Shown one piece after another: positions 27,668 to 35,882 of a stretch of DNA of 64,000 nt; the first letter of the stretch is position 1; each line of letters begins with the position of its first letter. Both the position numbers and the translations under genes were made by a program. The notes beneath the pieces are model-generated. The model ran no database searches and was not told the DNA's origin. It saw only the letters and a list, made by a program, of their open reading frames with translations. Source of the DNA: JANYHH01 sp965249745 (lineage in GTDB: Bacteria; Deinococcota; Deinococci; Deinococcales; JAAFIG01). The stretch lies in assembly GCA_965249745.1 (NCBI GenBank), contig OZ252252.1:4464001-4528000 (forward strand), in the 5' to 3' direction.

Positions 27668-27745
27668 TGTGGACTGTAGGGATTACCGCACCGACTCCCC
27701 ATTCCGTAGAGATTTGGCTTGCTAAACCCCGCCACCCGGATGAAC
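27668..27745. repeat. REP-like hairpins after tldE
   Basis: Two GTAG-headed segments, GTAGGGATTACC...CTCCCC (about 27675-27700) and GTAGAGATTTGGCTTGCTAAA (27707-27727, then CCCC), resemble the hairpin at 24599-24635. TTTGGC pairs with GCTAAA around a short loop. Confidence 0.5.
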
Positions 27746-27814
27746 GCCGAAACAATCCTGCGACAGCCCATTTGCATTCCCCCGACCCATCCAGAGCATC
27801 ACCAGAAACGACGA

Positions 27815-27851
27815 ATCAGGCTCGAGTTGTAGGTCACAACTCGAGCCTGAT
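27815..27851. terminator. Long perfect hairpin between convergent genes
   Basis: ATCAGGCTCGAGTTGT (27815-27830) pairs over all 16 bases with ACAACTCGAGCCTGAT (27836-27851), loop AGGTC. Each arm holds one CTCGAG. There is no strong T-run on either strand, so termination efficiency is uncertain. The position between convergent 3' ends suggests a bidirectional role. Confidence 0.7.
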
Positions 27852-27865
27852 GTATTCCCGAAGGT

Positions 27866-29881
27866 TCAGGGGCGTTCGGGACCGGAGAGCGGCAGGGCAA
27901 TTAGCACGGCGGCTCTGAAATCTGCCGAGGATAGAACCTGGGTTTCCAGCGGGATCGCGTCCCAACTGGCGAAGTTTAACTCCGCGCCTTGCTGCTGCCA
28001 GACCTCGTACTGCTTGCGGTTCAGGAATTGCCGTCCGAACTCGGCTCGAGTCAAACCGCCCGGCAGGACTTGGGTGGTCGCGTCAGACTGAGGGGCTTGG
28101 TATTCGACGCTCGTCACCGGGTTCGGTGGTGGCAGTGCCACGGGTTTGCGAACCGGAGCGGGTTTGGCGGGCGCGACTGGTTTCGTGGTGACTGGGTTTG
28201 CAGCGACTGGTTTGACCGCCACCACGACGGGCTTGGTCGTCGCCTCGGGGCGGGTCACCGGGGGCAATCCGGCAGGTCCCGTCTTGGGTTTAACCGCGAC
28301 AGGTTTGGGGCGCTGCACGGGTTTAGATGTCCCAGGCTTGGGTAGTACAGATTTCGGTGACACAGGCTTGGGCTGTACAGACTGAGTTGGTGCGACTCGA
28401 GGGTCGGTCGTGGGCGCGGCTGGCGTCGGGGTCACGGGTGCGGCAGTACTGACGGCGGGCGTTGGCGTGACAGGCGGCTTCTGCGCTTGGCTCGAGGCGG
28501 CAGAACCCTTCGTGTTTGGTGTAGCAGTAGCTGCTGGTTTCGCGGGTTTCGCCACGACCGGTTTGACGGGTGCAGCTTTGGGTTTGGGAAGGGGTTTTTG
28601 CAACGGTTGAGTCGAACGACTGGGCGTGGGTTTGCTGGAACCCGTCAAGACTGGTTTGACCGCTGGTGGAGCCGCCGCAGCCGTGGCAGCTCCGGCATTG
28701 ATTCTGGAAAGGAGTTGCTGGCGCAGCGTCGGGGTTAACAACACAGCGCTTGCGCCGAGGATCAGCGCGGCGAAAACCCAAAGCCCGACGGGTTGCTTGC
28801 GGCGCGGGACATTGGTTTGCGAGACCCGTTCTCGAGCGTCGCGGTAGGTGCGCGGCGTCTCCGAGCTGACCCTGGACGGGTACGAGGTGCGGCGCTCAAA
28901 GGGTGGGGCTTCTGGGGTGCGACCGGTGCTCTGCGGCTTGGGTTTCAACTCGGGCGGGAGCGACTCGAGGGTTCTGGCTTTGACCCCTGGCGGGGCAGCT
29001 TCCCGCTGACGAACGATTCCCGCCGGGGCGACTGGAGTGACCTCAGCGTTCATCCCTGGACGGTGGATAGCTAGACCATTCACATCTAGACCGTTCATAG
29101 ATGAACCGCTCAGAGGCAAACTATCCACGGGTGGGTTGTCGGACAACACCAGCGATTCGTCCCAAGTGGTCGGCTTATTTGTCTCTCTGGCCGGGGTCGG
29201 CGTTGAGGTCTGCCCTAACAGCGCCAGTTCGGCTGGCTCGAGCGGGGCGAACAGTGGAATGTCCAGGGCGGAGCGTGGTGCGCTCGCCTCTTCTGGGATC
29301 TGCTCTTCTGTAAGTTGCGCCTCGGGCGCGGGTGTTGCCGCAAGAGATAAGGCAGCGAGCGCGTTTTGCGGCGGTTTTTGAAAGGCGGGATCGTCTTCCG
29401 AGACCAGCAAGCCGTCCGCCTCGAGCGTTTTGAGCATTGTTTCCCACTCGCCGCTGGTGCTGGTCTTCTCCGGATGATCGGGAATCCAGAGCGGGGATTC
29501 TGAAACGGCTGAGACTCGGGTTGACTCAAGTGGGCTTGCCTCGAATGGGCTGGGGTCGCCTGTCAACCAATTCGCGCCGCTGTCGTGGCTCGAGTTGATG
29601 GAAGGCGAATTGACTGAATCGGAAAACGCACTGCTAGCGCGCCCGTTATCGGAAAACACGATCTCGCGGTGCTCGTTGAAGACCAGAATCTCCTGCGTGT
29701 GGTTCGTGTCAATGCCATCCGTGGAATTCAGGAAGGCGGCCAGCCTGTGATGCGCCTGCTCCCAGTACGCCCGCAGCACCGGTTGCGTCTCGAGTTTGTG
29801 GCGCAGGGCTGTTTCGAGCGTTTCGGGACTGAGCTGCTGCTCGGTCAACTCAAACGTGTGGAGGGCTTCGGGCACAGTCAC
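27866..29881 (-). CDS. Single-pass membrane protein of unknown function (long paralogue)
   Basis: About 671 residues from a GTG with an AGGAG site upstream. Order: an N-terminal helical domain (PEALHTFELTEQQLSPETLE, then ALRHKLETQP and AFLNSTDG), an acidic Ser/Pro-rich stretch, one membrane helix (GLWVFAALILGASAVLLTP), about 220 residues of Pro/Val/Lys/Thr-rich linker, and a C-terminal domain of about 60 residues (RKQYEVWQQQGAELNFASW, then FRAAVLIAL). The next gene upstream has the same architecture, so the pair arose by duplication. The N-terminal domain loosely resembles J-like helical domains, which is speculative. Function unknown. Confidence 0.75.
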   Translation of the reverse strand: MTVPEALHTFELTEQQLSPETLETALRHKLETQPVLRAYWEQAHHRLAAFLNSTDGIDTNHTQEILVFNEHREIVFSDNGRASSAFSDSVNSPSINSSHDSGANWLTGDPSPFEASPLESTRVSAVSESPLWIPDHPEKTSTSGEWETMLKTLEADGLLVSEDDPAFQKPPQNALAALSLAATPAPEAQLTEEQIPEEASAPRSALDIPLFAPLEPAELALLGQTSTPTPARETNKPTTWDESLVLSDNPPVDSLPLSGSSMNGLDVNGLAIHRPGMNAEVTPVAPAGIVRQREAAPPGVKARTLESLPPELKPKPQSTGRTPEAPPFERRTSYPSRVSSETPRTYRDARERVSQTNVPRRKQPVGLWVFAALILGASAVLLTPTLRQQLLSRINAGAATAAAAPPAVKPVLTGSSKPTPSRSTQPLQKPLPKPKAAPVKPVVAKPAKPAATATPNTKGSAASSQAQKPPVTPTPAVSTAAPVTPTPAAPTTDPRVAPTQSVQPKPVSPKSVLPKPGTSKPVQRPKPVAVKPKTGPAGLPPVTRPEATTKPVVVAVKPVAANPVTTKPVAPAKPAPVRKPVALPPPNPVTSVEYQAPQSDATTQVLPGGLTRAEFGRQFLNRKQYEVWQQQGAELNFASWDAIPLETQVLSSADFRAAVLIALPLSGPERP

Positions 29882-29891
29882 AGCGAAACTC

Positions 29892-31226
29892 CTATCGGGG
29901 CAGACCAGGCAGGGCGGCGGGACTGCTAGACACGAACACGGCCCCACGGAAACGGGTGGCGCTGAGCGCTCTCACGCTGTCAGGCACGAGCGCCCAACTG
30001 CGGTAGCGCAGGACCGCACCGCTGCGGTCCCAGCGGTTGAACTGCCGCTGATTGACAGTGCGATTCGAGACGGGGGCGACGACGGGCGGCGGTTGAACCG
30101 AGGGGCGCACAGTGGGACGCACAGTGGGACGTACGGTGCTGGACGACTCGAGCGGTGAACGGGTCGTCACCACTGGTCTGACCGGAGTGCGTTTGACTCG
30201 AACGGTACGCGGTGTGCGCGGTGTGGGCTGGCTCGAGGGGGGACGGGTGGCGACAACGGCGGGCGGAGTGACCGGTTTGACGGTTGGTTTGACAACAGGT
30301 TTGACGGTCACAGGCTTCGGCTTAACTGACGGGGCGCTGGGTTGGACCGCTGGCGTTGCGGCCACGGGCGGTTTAACGCTCGAGGGCTGAGGGGTTGGAG
30401 CGGGCGGCGGCGTGACTCGAGGCGTTGGGCTTGGTGTCGGTTGGGCTGCAACGGGCTGAGGAGCAACCGGCTGGGTTGGTGTGGGCGGCCTTGGCACGGG
30501 CGGAACCGTCACAGGTGGCGTTATTCCGGTCGGCGGCTGTACCGGCTGGGTCGCTACGGGCGGCGCGACCGGTACTGGAGGCGTCGGAATGACGGGTGGG
30601 ACCACGACGGGCGGGGCGACTTGCGGCTGCGTGACTGCTACTGGTGGCGGTGTCGGCAAAGTGCTGACTCGAGGTCCAGTCATCCGTCCCAGTAGCGGTC
30701 CAATCAGCAGCGCCCCCGCCCCAAACGCCAAGGCTCCCAAGCCCATCAGCAGCACAGCGTTCGAGGTATTGACGCCTTTTCTCGAGGGAGCGACTGCCAA
30801 GGGCGGGCTGGAAACCAGGGTCGGGGCGCTGGTGGTGACCGGAACCACTGTCTCCTTGGGGTCTATCGCGTCGAACAAACCGGTCTCGATCAGGTCGTTC
30901 TCAAACGAATCTTTGACGCTCTGGTTTGAGGCCCGCTTCGAGGTCCAGTCCGACGCGGCGTTCCAGGCGGCGGGCGCGGAGACCTGCGCGACCTCCATCG
31001 GTAATTCACCGGGAATGGATTCGTCTATGATCGTCACCCTGGCATCGCCCTGAGAGTTCAGGGTCGGGTTCAGGAAGGCGTTGACTTTGCGGTACGCCTC
31101 GAAGACGCGCAGCACGTGACGCAACTCCGTGTGCTCCAAGCGGTTCTGAAGCGCCACATCCAGCATGGACTGCTCGAGCGTGCGCTCGTTCAGTTCCAGT
31201 AAATCGAGCGCTTCACGCAAGGTCAT
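29892..31226 (-). CDS. Single-pass membrane protein of unknown function (short paralogue)
   Basis: 444 residues. It shares the N-terminal domain of its downstream neighbour (TLREALDLLELNERTLEQSM, then AYRKVNAFLNPT), a membrane helix (LLMGLGALAFGAGALLIG), a Pro/Val/Thr-rich linker of about 190 residues with repeated TVRP-type units, and a C-terminal domain (RQFNRWDRSGAVLRYRSW, then FRGAVFVSS). The positively charged, proline-rich linker could span the periplasm, as in TonB-like proteins, but no TonB domain is visible. It lies 10 bases upstream of the long paralogue, so the two are one operon. Confidence 0.75.
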   Translation of the reverse strand: MTLREALDLLELNERTLEQSMLDVALQNRLEHTELRHVLRVFEAYRKVNAFLNPTLNSQGDARVTIIDESIPGELPMEVAQVSAPAAWNAASDWTSKRASNQSVKDSFENDLIETGLFDAIDPKETVVPVTTSAPTLVSSPPLAVAPSRKGVNTSNAVLLMGLGALAFGAGALLIGPLLGRMTGPRVSTLPTPPPVAVTQPQVAPPVVVPPVIPTPPVPVAPPVATQPVQPPTGITPPVTVPPVPRPPTPTQPVAPQPVAAQPTPSPTPRVTPPPAPTPQPSSVKPPVAATPAVQPSAPSVKPKPVTVKPVVKPTVKPVTPPAVVATRPPSSQPTPRTPRTVRVKRTPVRPVVTTRSPLESSSTVRPTVRPTVRPSVQPPPVVAPVSNRTVNQRQFNRWDRSGAVLRYRSWALVPDSVRALSATRFRGAVFVSSSPAALPGLPR

Positions 31227-31454
31227 GCGAACCTCAAAGGAGAGACAGGGGTTTGATTCGACAGGGGTTTCACTACGTCAGGATTCTACTCGAGCGGTTC
31301 ACCTGTGGCCACGCATTCGTCACACGAAGCGACCGACTGCGTTTATGACTCGAGTTTACGACCCGTGAAAAGTCGTTATGCTCGTTCTGTGAACCGTGCG
31401 CGGTAGACTGAAACTTGTGGCTGGAACAGTATCGCTTCAACCCTCGGAGGCGGC

Positions 31455-31949
31455 GTGATCTTGATCTTGAACGGACCCAACCTGAACCGGCTCGGTACGC
31501 GTGAACCCGACGTGTACGGTTCCATGACCCTGCCCGACCTCGAGTCCCAGGTGGAAAGCTGGGGCGTCGAGCTGGGATTGTCGGTCGTTTGCAGGCAGAG
31601 TAATTTCGAGGGGCAGCTTCTGGAATGGGTGCAGACCGCTTCGGAAACGGGTTTTCGGGCGATCATCATCAACCCCGGCGCGCTGACCCATTACAGTTAC
31701 GCCCTGCGCGACGCGATCGCCGGGCAGCCGCTGGCGATCGTAGAAGTTCACCTCAGCAACGTTCACGCCCGCGAGGAGTTCCGTCACCGGAGCGTCACCG
31801 CCGCCGTTTGCGCTGGCAGCATCGTCGGTCTGGGGGCGCAAGGCTATCGTCTGGCGCTCGAGTACCTGACCACGAGGCTGACGCAACCCGCTGTCGGAGC
31901 GGACACCGAAACCGAACTGGGCGATCACGTGCCGCCACGCTTGACCTAA
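31455..31949 (+). CDS. aroQ: 3-dehydroquinate dehydratase, type II
   Basis: 164 residues. Third step of the shikimate pathway. MILILNGPNLNRLGTREPDV leads to the catalytic Tyr21, followed by NFEGQLLEWV, IINPGALTHYSYALRDA and the catalytic His in VEVHLSNVHAREEFRH. Type II enzymes are dodecameric. The last about 20 residues are an extra acidic tail. The start is GTG with GGAGG upstream. A TAGACT at 31403-31408 may be the -10 box of a short-leader promoter. Confidence 0.96.
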   Translation: MILILNGPNLNRLGTREPDVYGSMTLPDLESQVESWGVELGLSVVCRQSNFEGQLLEWVQTASETGFRAIIINPGALTHYSYALRDAIAGQPLAIVEVHLSNVHAREEFRHRSVTAAVCAGSIVGLGAQGYRLALEYLTTRLTQPAVGADTETELGDHVPPRLT

Positions 31950-32009
31950 CCCCACCTGATCTGTTCCGAATCCCAGAAACGCCAGTCCGTGCGCTTGACA
32001 CACCTCGAG

Positions 32010-32015
32010 TAGACT
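32010..32015 (+). promoter_or_regulatory. -10 box of a leaderless promoter
   Basis: TAGACT ends 6 bases before the ATG at 32022. TAGACTGCGC followed by a pyrimidine, C and ATG is also found at the lycopene cyclase gene (48789). Confidence 0.6.
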
Positions 32016-32021
32016 GCGCTC

Positions 32022-32903
32022 ATGGCGATTTTCAAACTCGCAACGATCCAGATGAGCATGAGCGCTGACCTGGAAACCAACCTTTCCAAGGCGATAGATT
32101 TCGTGCGTCAAGCGGCGGCGGGCGGAGCGCGGCTGATCCTGCTACCGGAACTGTTCGAGAACCTGTACTGGTGTCAGGTGCAACGTGAGGAGTATTTCAA
32201 CCTAGCGCATCCCGTGGATGGACACCCGTTCATCCCACGTTTTCAGGCATTGGCGAAAGAGCTGAACGTGGTGTTGCCACTGTCCTTCTTTGAAAAAGCC
32301 GGGCACGCGCACTTCAACAGCCTGGTGATGATTGACGCCACCGGGGAGCTGTTGGGTCTGTACCGTAAAAGTCACATCCCGGACGGACCCGGTTACACCG
32401 AAAAATACTATTTCAATCCTGGCGACACCGGCTTCAAGGCGTTTCCGACGAGTATAGGGACGATCGGCGCGGGCATCTGCTGGGACCAGTGGTACCCTGA
32501 ATCTGCCAGAGCCATGGCGCTGCAAGGTGCAGAGGTGCTGCTCTACCCAACCGCGATCGGTTCCGAGCCGCCCGAGGCGGGGAGCGTGGACAGCCGACTA
32601 ATGTGGCAACGCGCTATGATCGGACACGCCGTCAGCAACAGTTGCTACCTGGGAGCCGCGAACCGCGTCGGCACGGAAACGGTGGAGGGCAACTCGCAGA
32701 CCTACTACGGCAGTAGCTTCATCTGCGATTACACCGGGGAGAAACTAGCCGAAGCCGACACGACCGAAGAGACCGTGCTGGTCGCAGAACTAGACCTCGA
32801 GCGGGCGCGATCCTTTCGAGCAGGATTCGGATTCTTCCGCGACCGACGCCCGGAGTTGTACGGGCCGCTGCTGACGCTAGATGGCAGAACCTCGAGACGG
32901 TGA
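32022..32903 (+). CDS. aguB: N-carbamoylputrescine amidase-like nitrilase superfamily protein
   Basis: 293 residues with the nitrilase triad Glu43 (LLPELFEN), Lys116 (GLYRKSHIPDG) and Cys153 (GICWDQWYPE). The sequence around the cysteine and the KSHIPDGPGYTEKYYFNPGD segment fit N-carbamoylputrescine amidase, the last step from agmatine to putrescine. No agmatine deiminase gene is in the window, so the pathway role is inferred from the protein alone. Expression is probably leaderless. Confidence 0.88.
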   Translation: MAIFKLATIQMSMSADLETNLSKAIDFVRQAAAGGARLILLPELFENLYWCQVQREEYFNLAHPVDGHPFIPRFQALAKELNVVLPLSFFEKAGHAHFNSLVMIDATGELLGLYRKSHIPDGPGYTEKYYFNPGDTGFKAFPTSIGTIGAGICWDQWYPESARAMALQGAEVLLYPTAIGSEPPEAGSVDSRLMWQRAMIGHAVSNSCYLGAANRVGTETVEGNSQTYYGSSFICDYTGEKLAEADTTEETVLVAELDLERARSFRAGFGFFRDRRPELYGPLLTLDGRTSRR

Positions 32904-32907
32904 GATC

Positions 32908-33351
32908 ATGAAGTTTCTGTTTTTCTCTCGAAAAAAGGTTTTTCAACCTGCACAAGAATTCGAGAAACGAGCCAGTCGCCTCGAAGCGGAGGCCAGCCAA
33001 AAACTAGGGAGACCACTCGCTCCTCGTGAACGCAATGGTTTCCGCAATGCTGGCTCATTCATGATGCTTGAACTCATCGAAGATAGGATAGATCTTTCCG
33101 AAACGGCTACGTCGGTTGCTCAAGGGCTTGAAGAGTGGGCATTGACCCTTGAGAATCGATATACCGATGGCATAGAGAGAACAATCATGGCCCTACAAGA
33201 GTGTCTCGAGCGCCCGCTCGAGCCAGTGGAATTGGTTCGAGTCGGACAGCTCTCCAATCTCAGCACCGCCTCATTGATACTCGAGCAGTTACAGGGCGCG
33301 AAGCCTCACGTCAAAGAAAAGCTATTCGTTCAGCTTGTATTCGCCTCGTAG
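32908..33351 (+). CDS. Hypothetical protein (147 residues)
   Basis: A charged, helix-rich soluble protein (FFSRKKVFQPAQEFEKRASR, then RLEAEASQKLGRPL and LGRPLAPRERNGF). I do not recognise it. The ATG at 32908 lies 4 bases after the aguB stop; an ATG at 32881 inside aguB is an alternative that would add 9 residues. It is probably co-transcribed with aguB, but its role cannot be read. Confidence 0.6.
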   Translation: MKFLFFSRKKVFQPAQEFEKRASRLEAEASQKLGRPLAPRERNGFRNAGSFMMLELIEDRIDLSETATSVAQGLEEWALTLENRYTDGIERTIMALQECLERPLEPVELVRVGQLSNLSTASLILEQLQGAKPHVKEKLFVQLVFAS

Positions 33352-33359
33352 CTGTTCCG

Positions 33360-33462
33360 ACAACTACTGAGTTCGGCAGGGTCAGCTTCACGTCTCAAAG
33401 CAATGAACTGCGTCTGTGACACAAACGTATGGGAGCCAAAGCGTGGGGTTATCAGTAATTAT
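33360..33462. repeat. Dispersed repeat, copy B
   Basis: It matches copy A at 23953-24057, including the terminal GTTATCAGTA. Copy B is not followed by a complete gene; it leads into a region with a gene remnant. The whole gap from 33352 to 33728 holds this repeat, the remnant and nothing else I recognise. Confidence 0.7.
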
Positions 33463-33485
33463 GTGTTTATTGGAACAGGTGATCT

Positions 33486-33522
33486 TTTGGCAGGGCAGCG
33501 ATGAGGTCGTGCGCGTTGATTG
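33486..33522 (-). pseudogene. Remnant of an ABC exporter ATPase domain
   Basis: On the minus strand the stretch reads KAINAHDLIAALPK. The intact exporter at 35883-37709 has KAVNAHDFITALPKG at the matching point, and the DNA agrees at most positions over about 33 bases (GGGCAG-GATGA-GTC-TGCGCGTTGA blocks). No flanking ABC domain remains, so it is a small decayed fragment. Confidence 0.55.
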
Positions 33523-33728
33523 CCTTCCCTGTCTGTGTCTCACTCGAGGAACTTTCCCACCGCCTGAGCCTCAAAACGCGATCTGCTCACGACTAATCAA
33601 CACAACTTTTGTGGCCGCCCCACAACGTCCAGCACACCAAAAACCGCCCAGTCACGGCTGCGTCACACCCCAGTCTCTATCCTCCTAGTCAGACCTCGAG
33701 CTTGCGGCTTGGGGATGGAGGAAGCATC

Positions 33729-35831
33729 ATGAAACACTGGCGTTGGATCGGTTTATCGGTGGCGATAGGATTGGTGGCGTGCTCATCGCCCGCGCCGACG
33801 GGCAAGGAGATCAGCGGCTCGGTCAGTCTGGGAACTCGGGGTCAAGCGGCGTTTGCTGCGGTGGCTGGCCCACCGTCGCTCGGGGCTGGGAAGCGCGAGG
33901 CCGTGCCCGGTGAGATCATCGTGCGCTTCAGAAATTCGGTTCGCACGCAGGCCCTGACCACGCTCTCGGTGGGCGGCGCGAACCTGCAAACGGTGCGCCC
34001 GTTGGCGCTCGAGGGGACGCGGTTGTACCGCACCGCTGCTACCGCTGACACGGAGACGCTGTCCACGCAACTGAGTGCCCGAAGCGACGTGCTGTGGGCG
34101 CAACCGAATTACATTGACCGGGCGCTGGCGGTTCCGAACGACACGAATTACGAGTTTCAGTGGCACCTCCCGGCGATTAACCTGCCCGCCGCCTGGGACG
34201 TGGAGAGCGGCTCGAGCCATCCGGTGACGGTGGCGGTGATTGACACGGGCTTGTTGACGCAGCACCCGGATATCCAAGGCAAGTTTGTGGCAGGCTACGA
34301 TTTCATCACCAACCCGCAGAACGCTAGCGATGGTGACGGGCGAGATGCGAATGCCGACGATCCGGGCGATGACCCGAAGGGACAGAGCAGTTATCACGGC
34401 TCGCACGTGGCGGGCACGATTGCGGCGCTGACGAACAACGGCGCGGGCGTCGCCGGGGTCAGTTGGGGCGCGAAAATCTTGCCCATCAGAGTACTGGGCT
34501 TGCAGGGCGGCAGTCAGGCGGATATTGCCGACGCAATGGTCTGGGCGGCGGGAATCAGCGTGCCCGGTGTGCCCGCCAATCCGACCCCAGCCCAGGTCAT
34601 CAACATGAGCCTCGGGGGGCAGCGCCCTTGCAGCGACACACCGGTTTATCAGGAGGCGATTGATGCGGTCAACGCCAAGGGAACGATCATCGTCGTCGCG
34701 GCGGGCAACAGCAACATTGATGCCACCGGGTTCACGCCGGCGAGTTGCAGCGGGGTCGTCACGGTTGGCGCGACCGAATTCCAGGGAAGCCGGGCGCGTT
34801 ACTCCAACTTTGGTCCTCGAGTGGATGTCATGGCTCCGGGCGGCGACACGCAGGTGGACTTGAACGGCGATGGGTTCTCGGACGGCGTGCTCAGCCTGTC
34901 CAAGGATGACGGGTCCAAAGAGTTCAATTACATCTTCGAGAACGGCACCAGCATGGCCGCGCCGCACGTGGCCGGGGTGCTCGCGCTGATGAAAAGCCGC
35001 GACCCGAGCATCACGTTTTCTAAGGCGCTGGACGTGTTGAAGCGCAGCGCAAAACCGCTGACCGCCACGGCTTGCACGGGTCCAGGACCGGCCCAGATGC
35101 CGCAGGATTGCGGCGCGGGACTGGTGGACGCGGCAGCGGCGTTGAAAGCGTTGAGTGGCGCGGGCAATCCAGCGCCAGCACCGGATTTCACAGTAGCCTT
35201 AAACCCCTCGAGTATCCAGTTGAAACCCGGCTCGAGTCAGACTATCACCGTTACGCTGACGCGTTCCGGCGGCTTCGCGGACGCGGTGAACTTGACTCTG
35301 GTCGGCGCGTCTGCGGGCATCACGGGAAGCTTCACCGCGCAGGGCGGTAACGCGAGCCAACTCTCGTTGAACGTCGCCTCAGGCGTCGCCAAGGGCAGTT
35401 ACGCCCTGACCGTGCGCGGTGCGGGCGGGGCGTTGACGCGCACGGCTAACCTGAGCTTGCGGGTGGAGACCACGGTCAGCCCCGCGCCGAGCGTGCAGGG
35501 AACGGCGGTGCTGGCTTGCTACTACCTCGGGAACGATTGCGACGCGGTTCGCAGCCAAGCGACCCAGGTCGGCAGCGGCACGACACTAGCCTCGTACAGC
35601 TTTAAGGGTCTCGAGGAGGGGCCGTATCTGATGATCGCTTGGAAGGATCTGAACGGCGACCGAGAGATCAACAACGGCGATTACATCGGGGTGTACACGC
35701 AGAACGCCAACCTGGCGCTGGTGCGACCGCCCGCCAGCAACATCAACCTGCCGCTCAGTACCTTGGAGGGGCTGGAGCGGGTGACGCTGACACCCCAGCG
35801 CTTGACGCAGCTCATGAAGTCCGTGCGGTAG
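33729..35831 (+). CDS. Subtilisin-family (S8) serine protease, lipoprotein
   Basis: 700 residues. A lipoprotein signal (SVAIGLVACSS, lipobox LVAC) is followed by an I9-like propeptide region (GEIIVRFRN), the S8 catalytic domain with Asp (VAVIDTGLL), His (SSYHGSHVAGT) and Ser (NGTSMAAPHVAG), then a beta-sandwich repeat region and a C-terminal domain (GNDCDAVRSQ, then DLNGDREINNGDYIGVYT) that looks like a calcium-binding or carboxypeptidase-regulatory-like module. GGAGGA precedes the ATG at 33729. It should be surface-attached or released. Confidence 0.92.
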   Translation: MKHWRWIGLSVAIGLVACSSPAPTGKEISGSVSLGTRGQAAFAAVAGPPSLGAGKREAVPGEIIVRFRNSVRTQALTTLSVGGANLQTVRPLALEGTRLYRTAATADTETLSTQLSARSDVLWAQPNYIDRALAVPNDTNYEFQWHLPAINLPAAWDVESGSSHPVTVAVIDTGLLTQHPDIQGKFVAGYDFITNPQNASDGDGRDANADDPGDDPKGQSSYHGSHVAGTIAALTNNGAGVAGVSWGAKILPIRVLGLQGGSQADIADAMVWAAGISVPGVPANPTPAQVINMSLGGQRPCSDTPVYQEAIDAVNAKGTIIVVAAGNSNIDATGFTPASCSGVVTVGATEFQGSRARYSNFGPRVDVMAPGGDTQVDLNGDGFSDGVLSLSKDDGSKEFNYIFENGTSMAAPHVAGVLALMKSRDPSITFSKALDVLKRSAKPLTATACTGPGPAQMPQDCGAGLVDAAAALKALSGAGNPAPAPDFTVALNPSSIQLKPGSSQTITVTLTRSGGFADAVNLTLVGASAGITGSFTAQGGNASQLSLNVASGVAKGSYALTVRGAGGALTRTANLSLRVETTVSPAPSVQGTAVLACYYLGNDCDAVRSQATQVGSGTTLASYSFKGLEEGPYLMIAWKDLNGDREINNGDYIGVYTQNANLALVRPPASNINLPLSTLEGLERVTLTPQRLTQLMKSVR

Positions 35832-35882
35832 AGCAAACCTCTTGCAAGACCCCGCGATTTACAACTCGCGGGGTCAACCCGT

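Noticed and set aside
31995..32015. TTGACA with TAGACT upstream of aguB as a standard promoter
   Set aside because: The two boxes are only 9 bases apart, too close for a sigma-70 promoter. The leaderless -10 reading stands without this -35.
33783..34967. Minus-strand open frame (394 codons) inside the subtilisin gene
   Set aside because: Antisense shadow with Arg/His-rich low-quality sequence. The plus strand carries the full catalytic triad.
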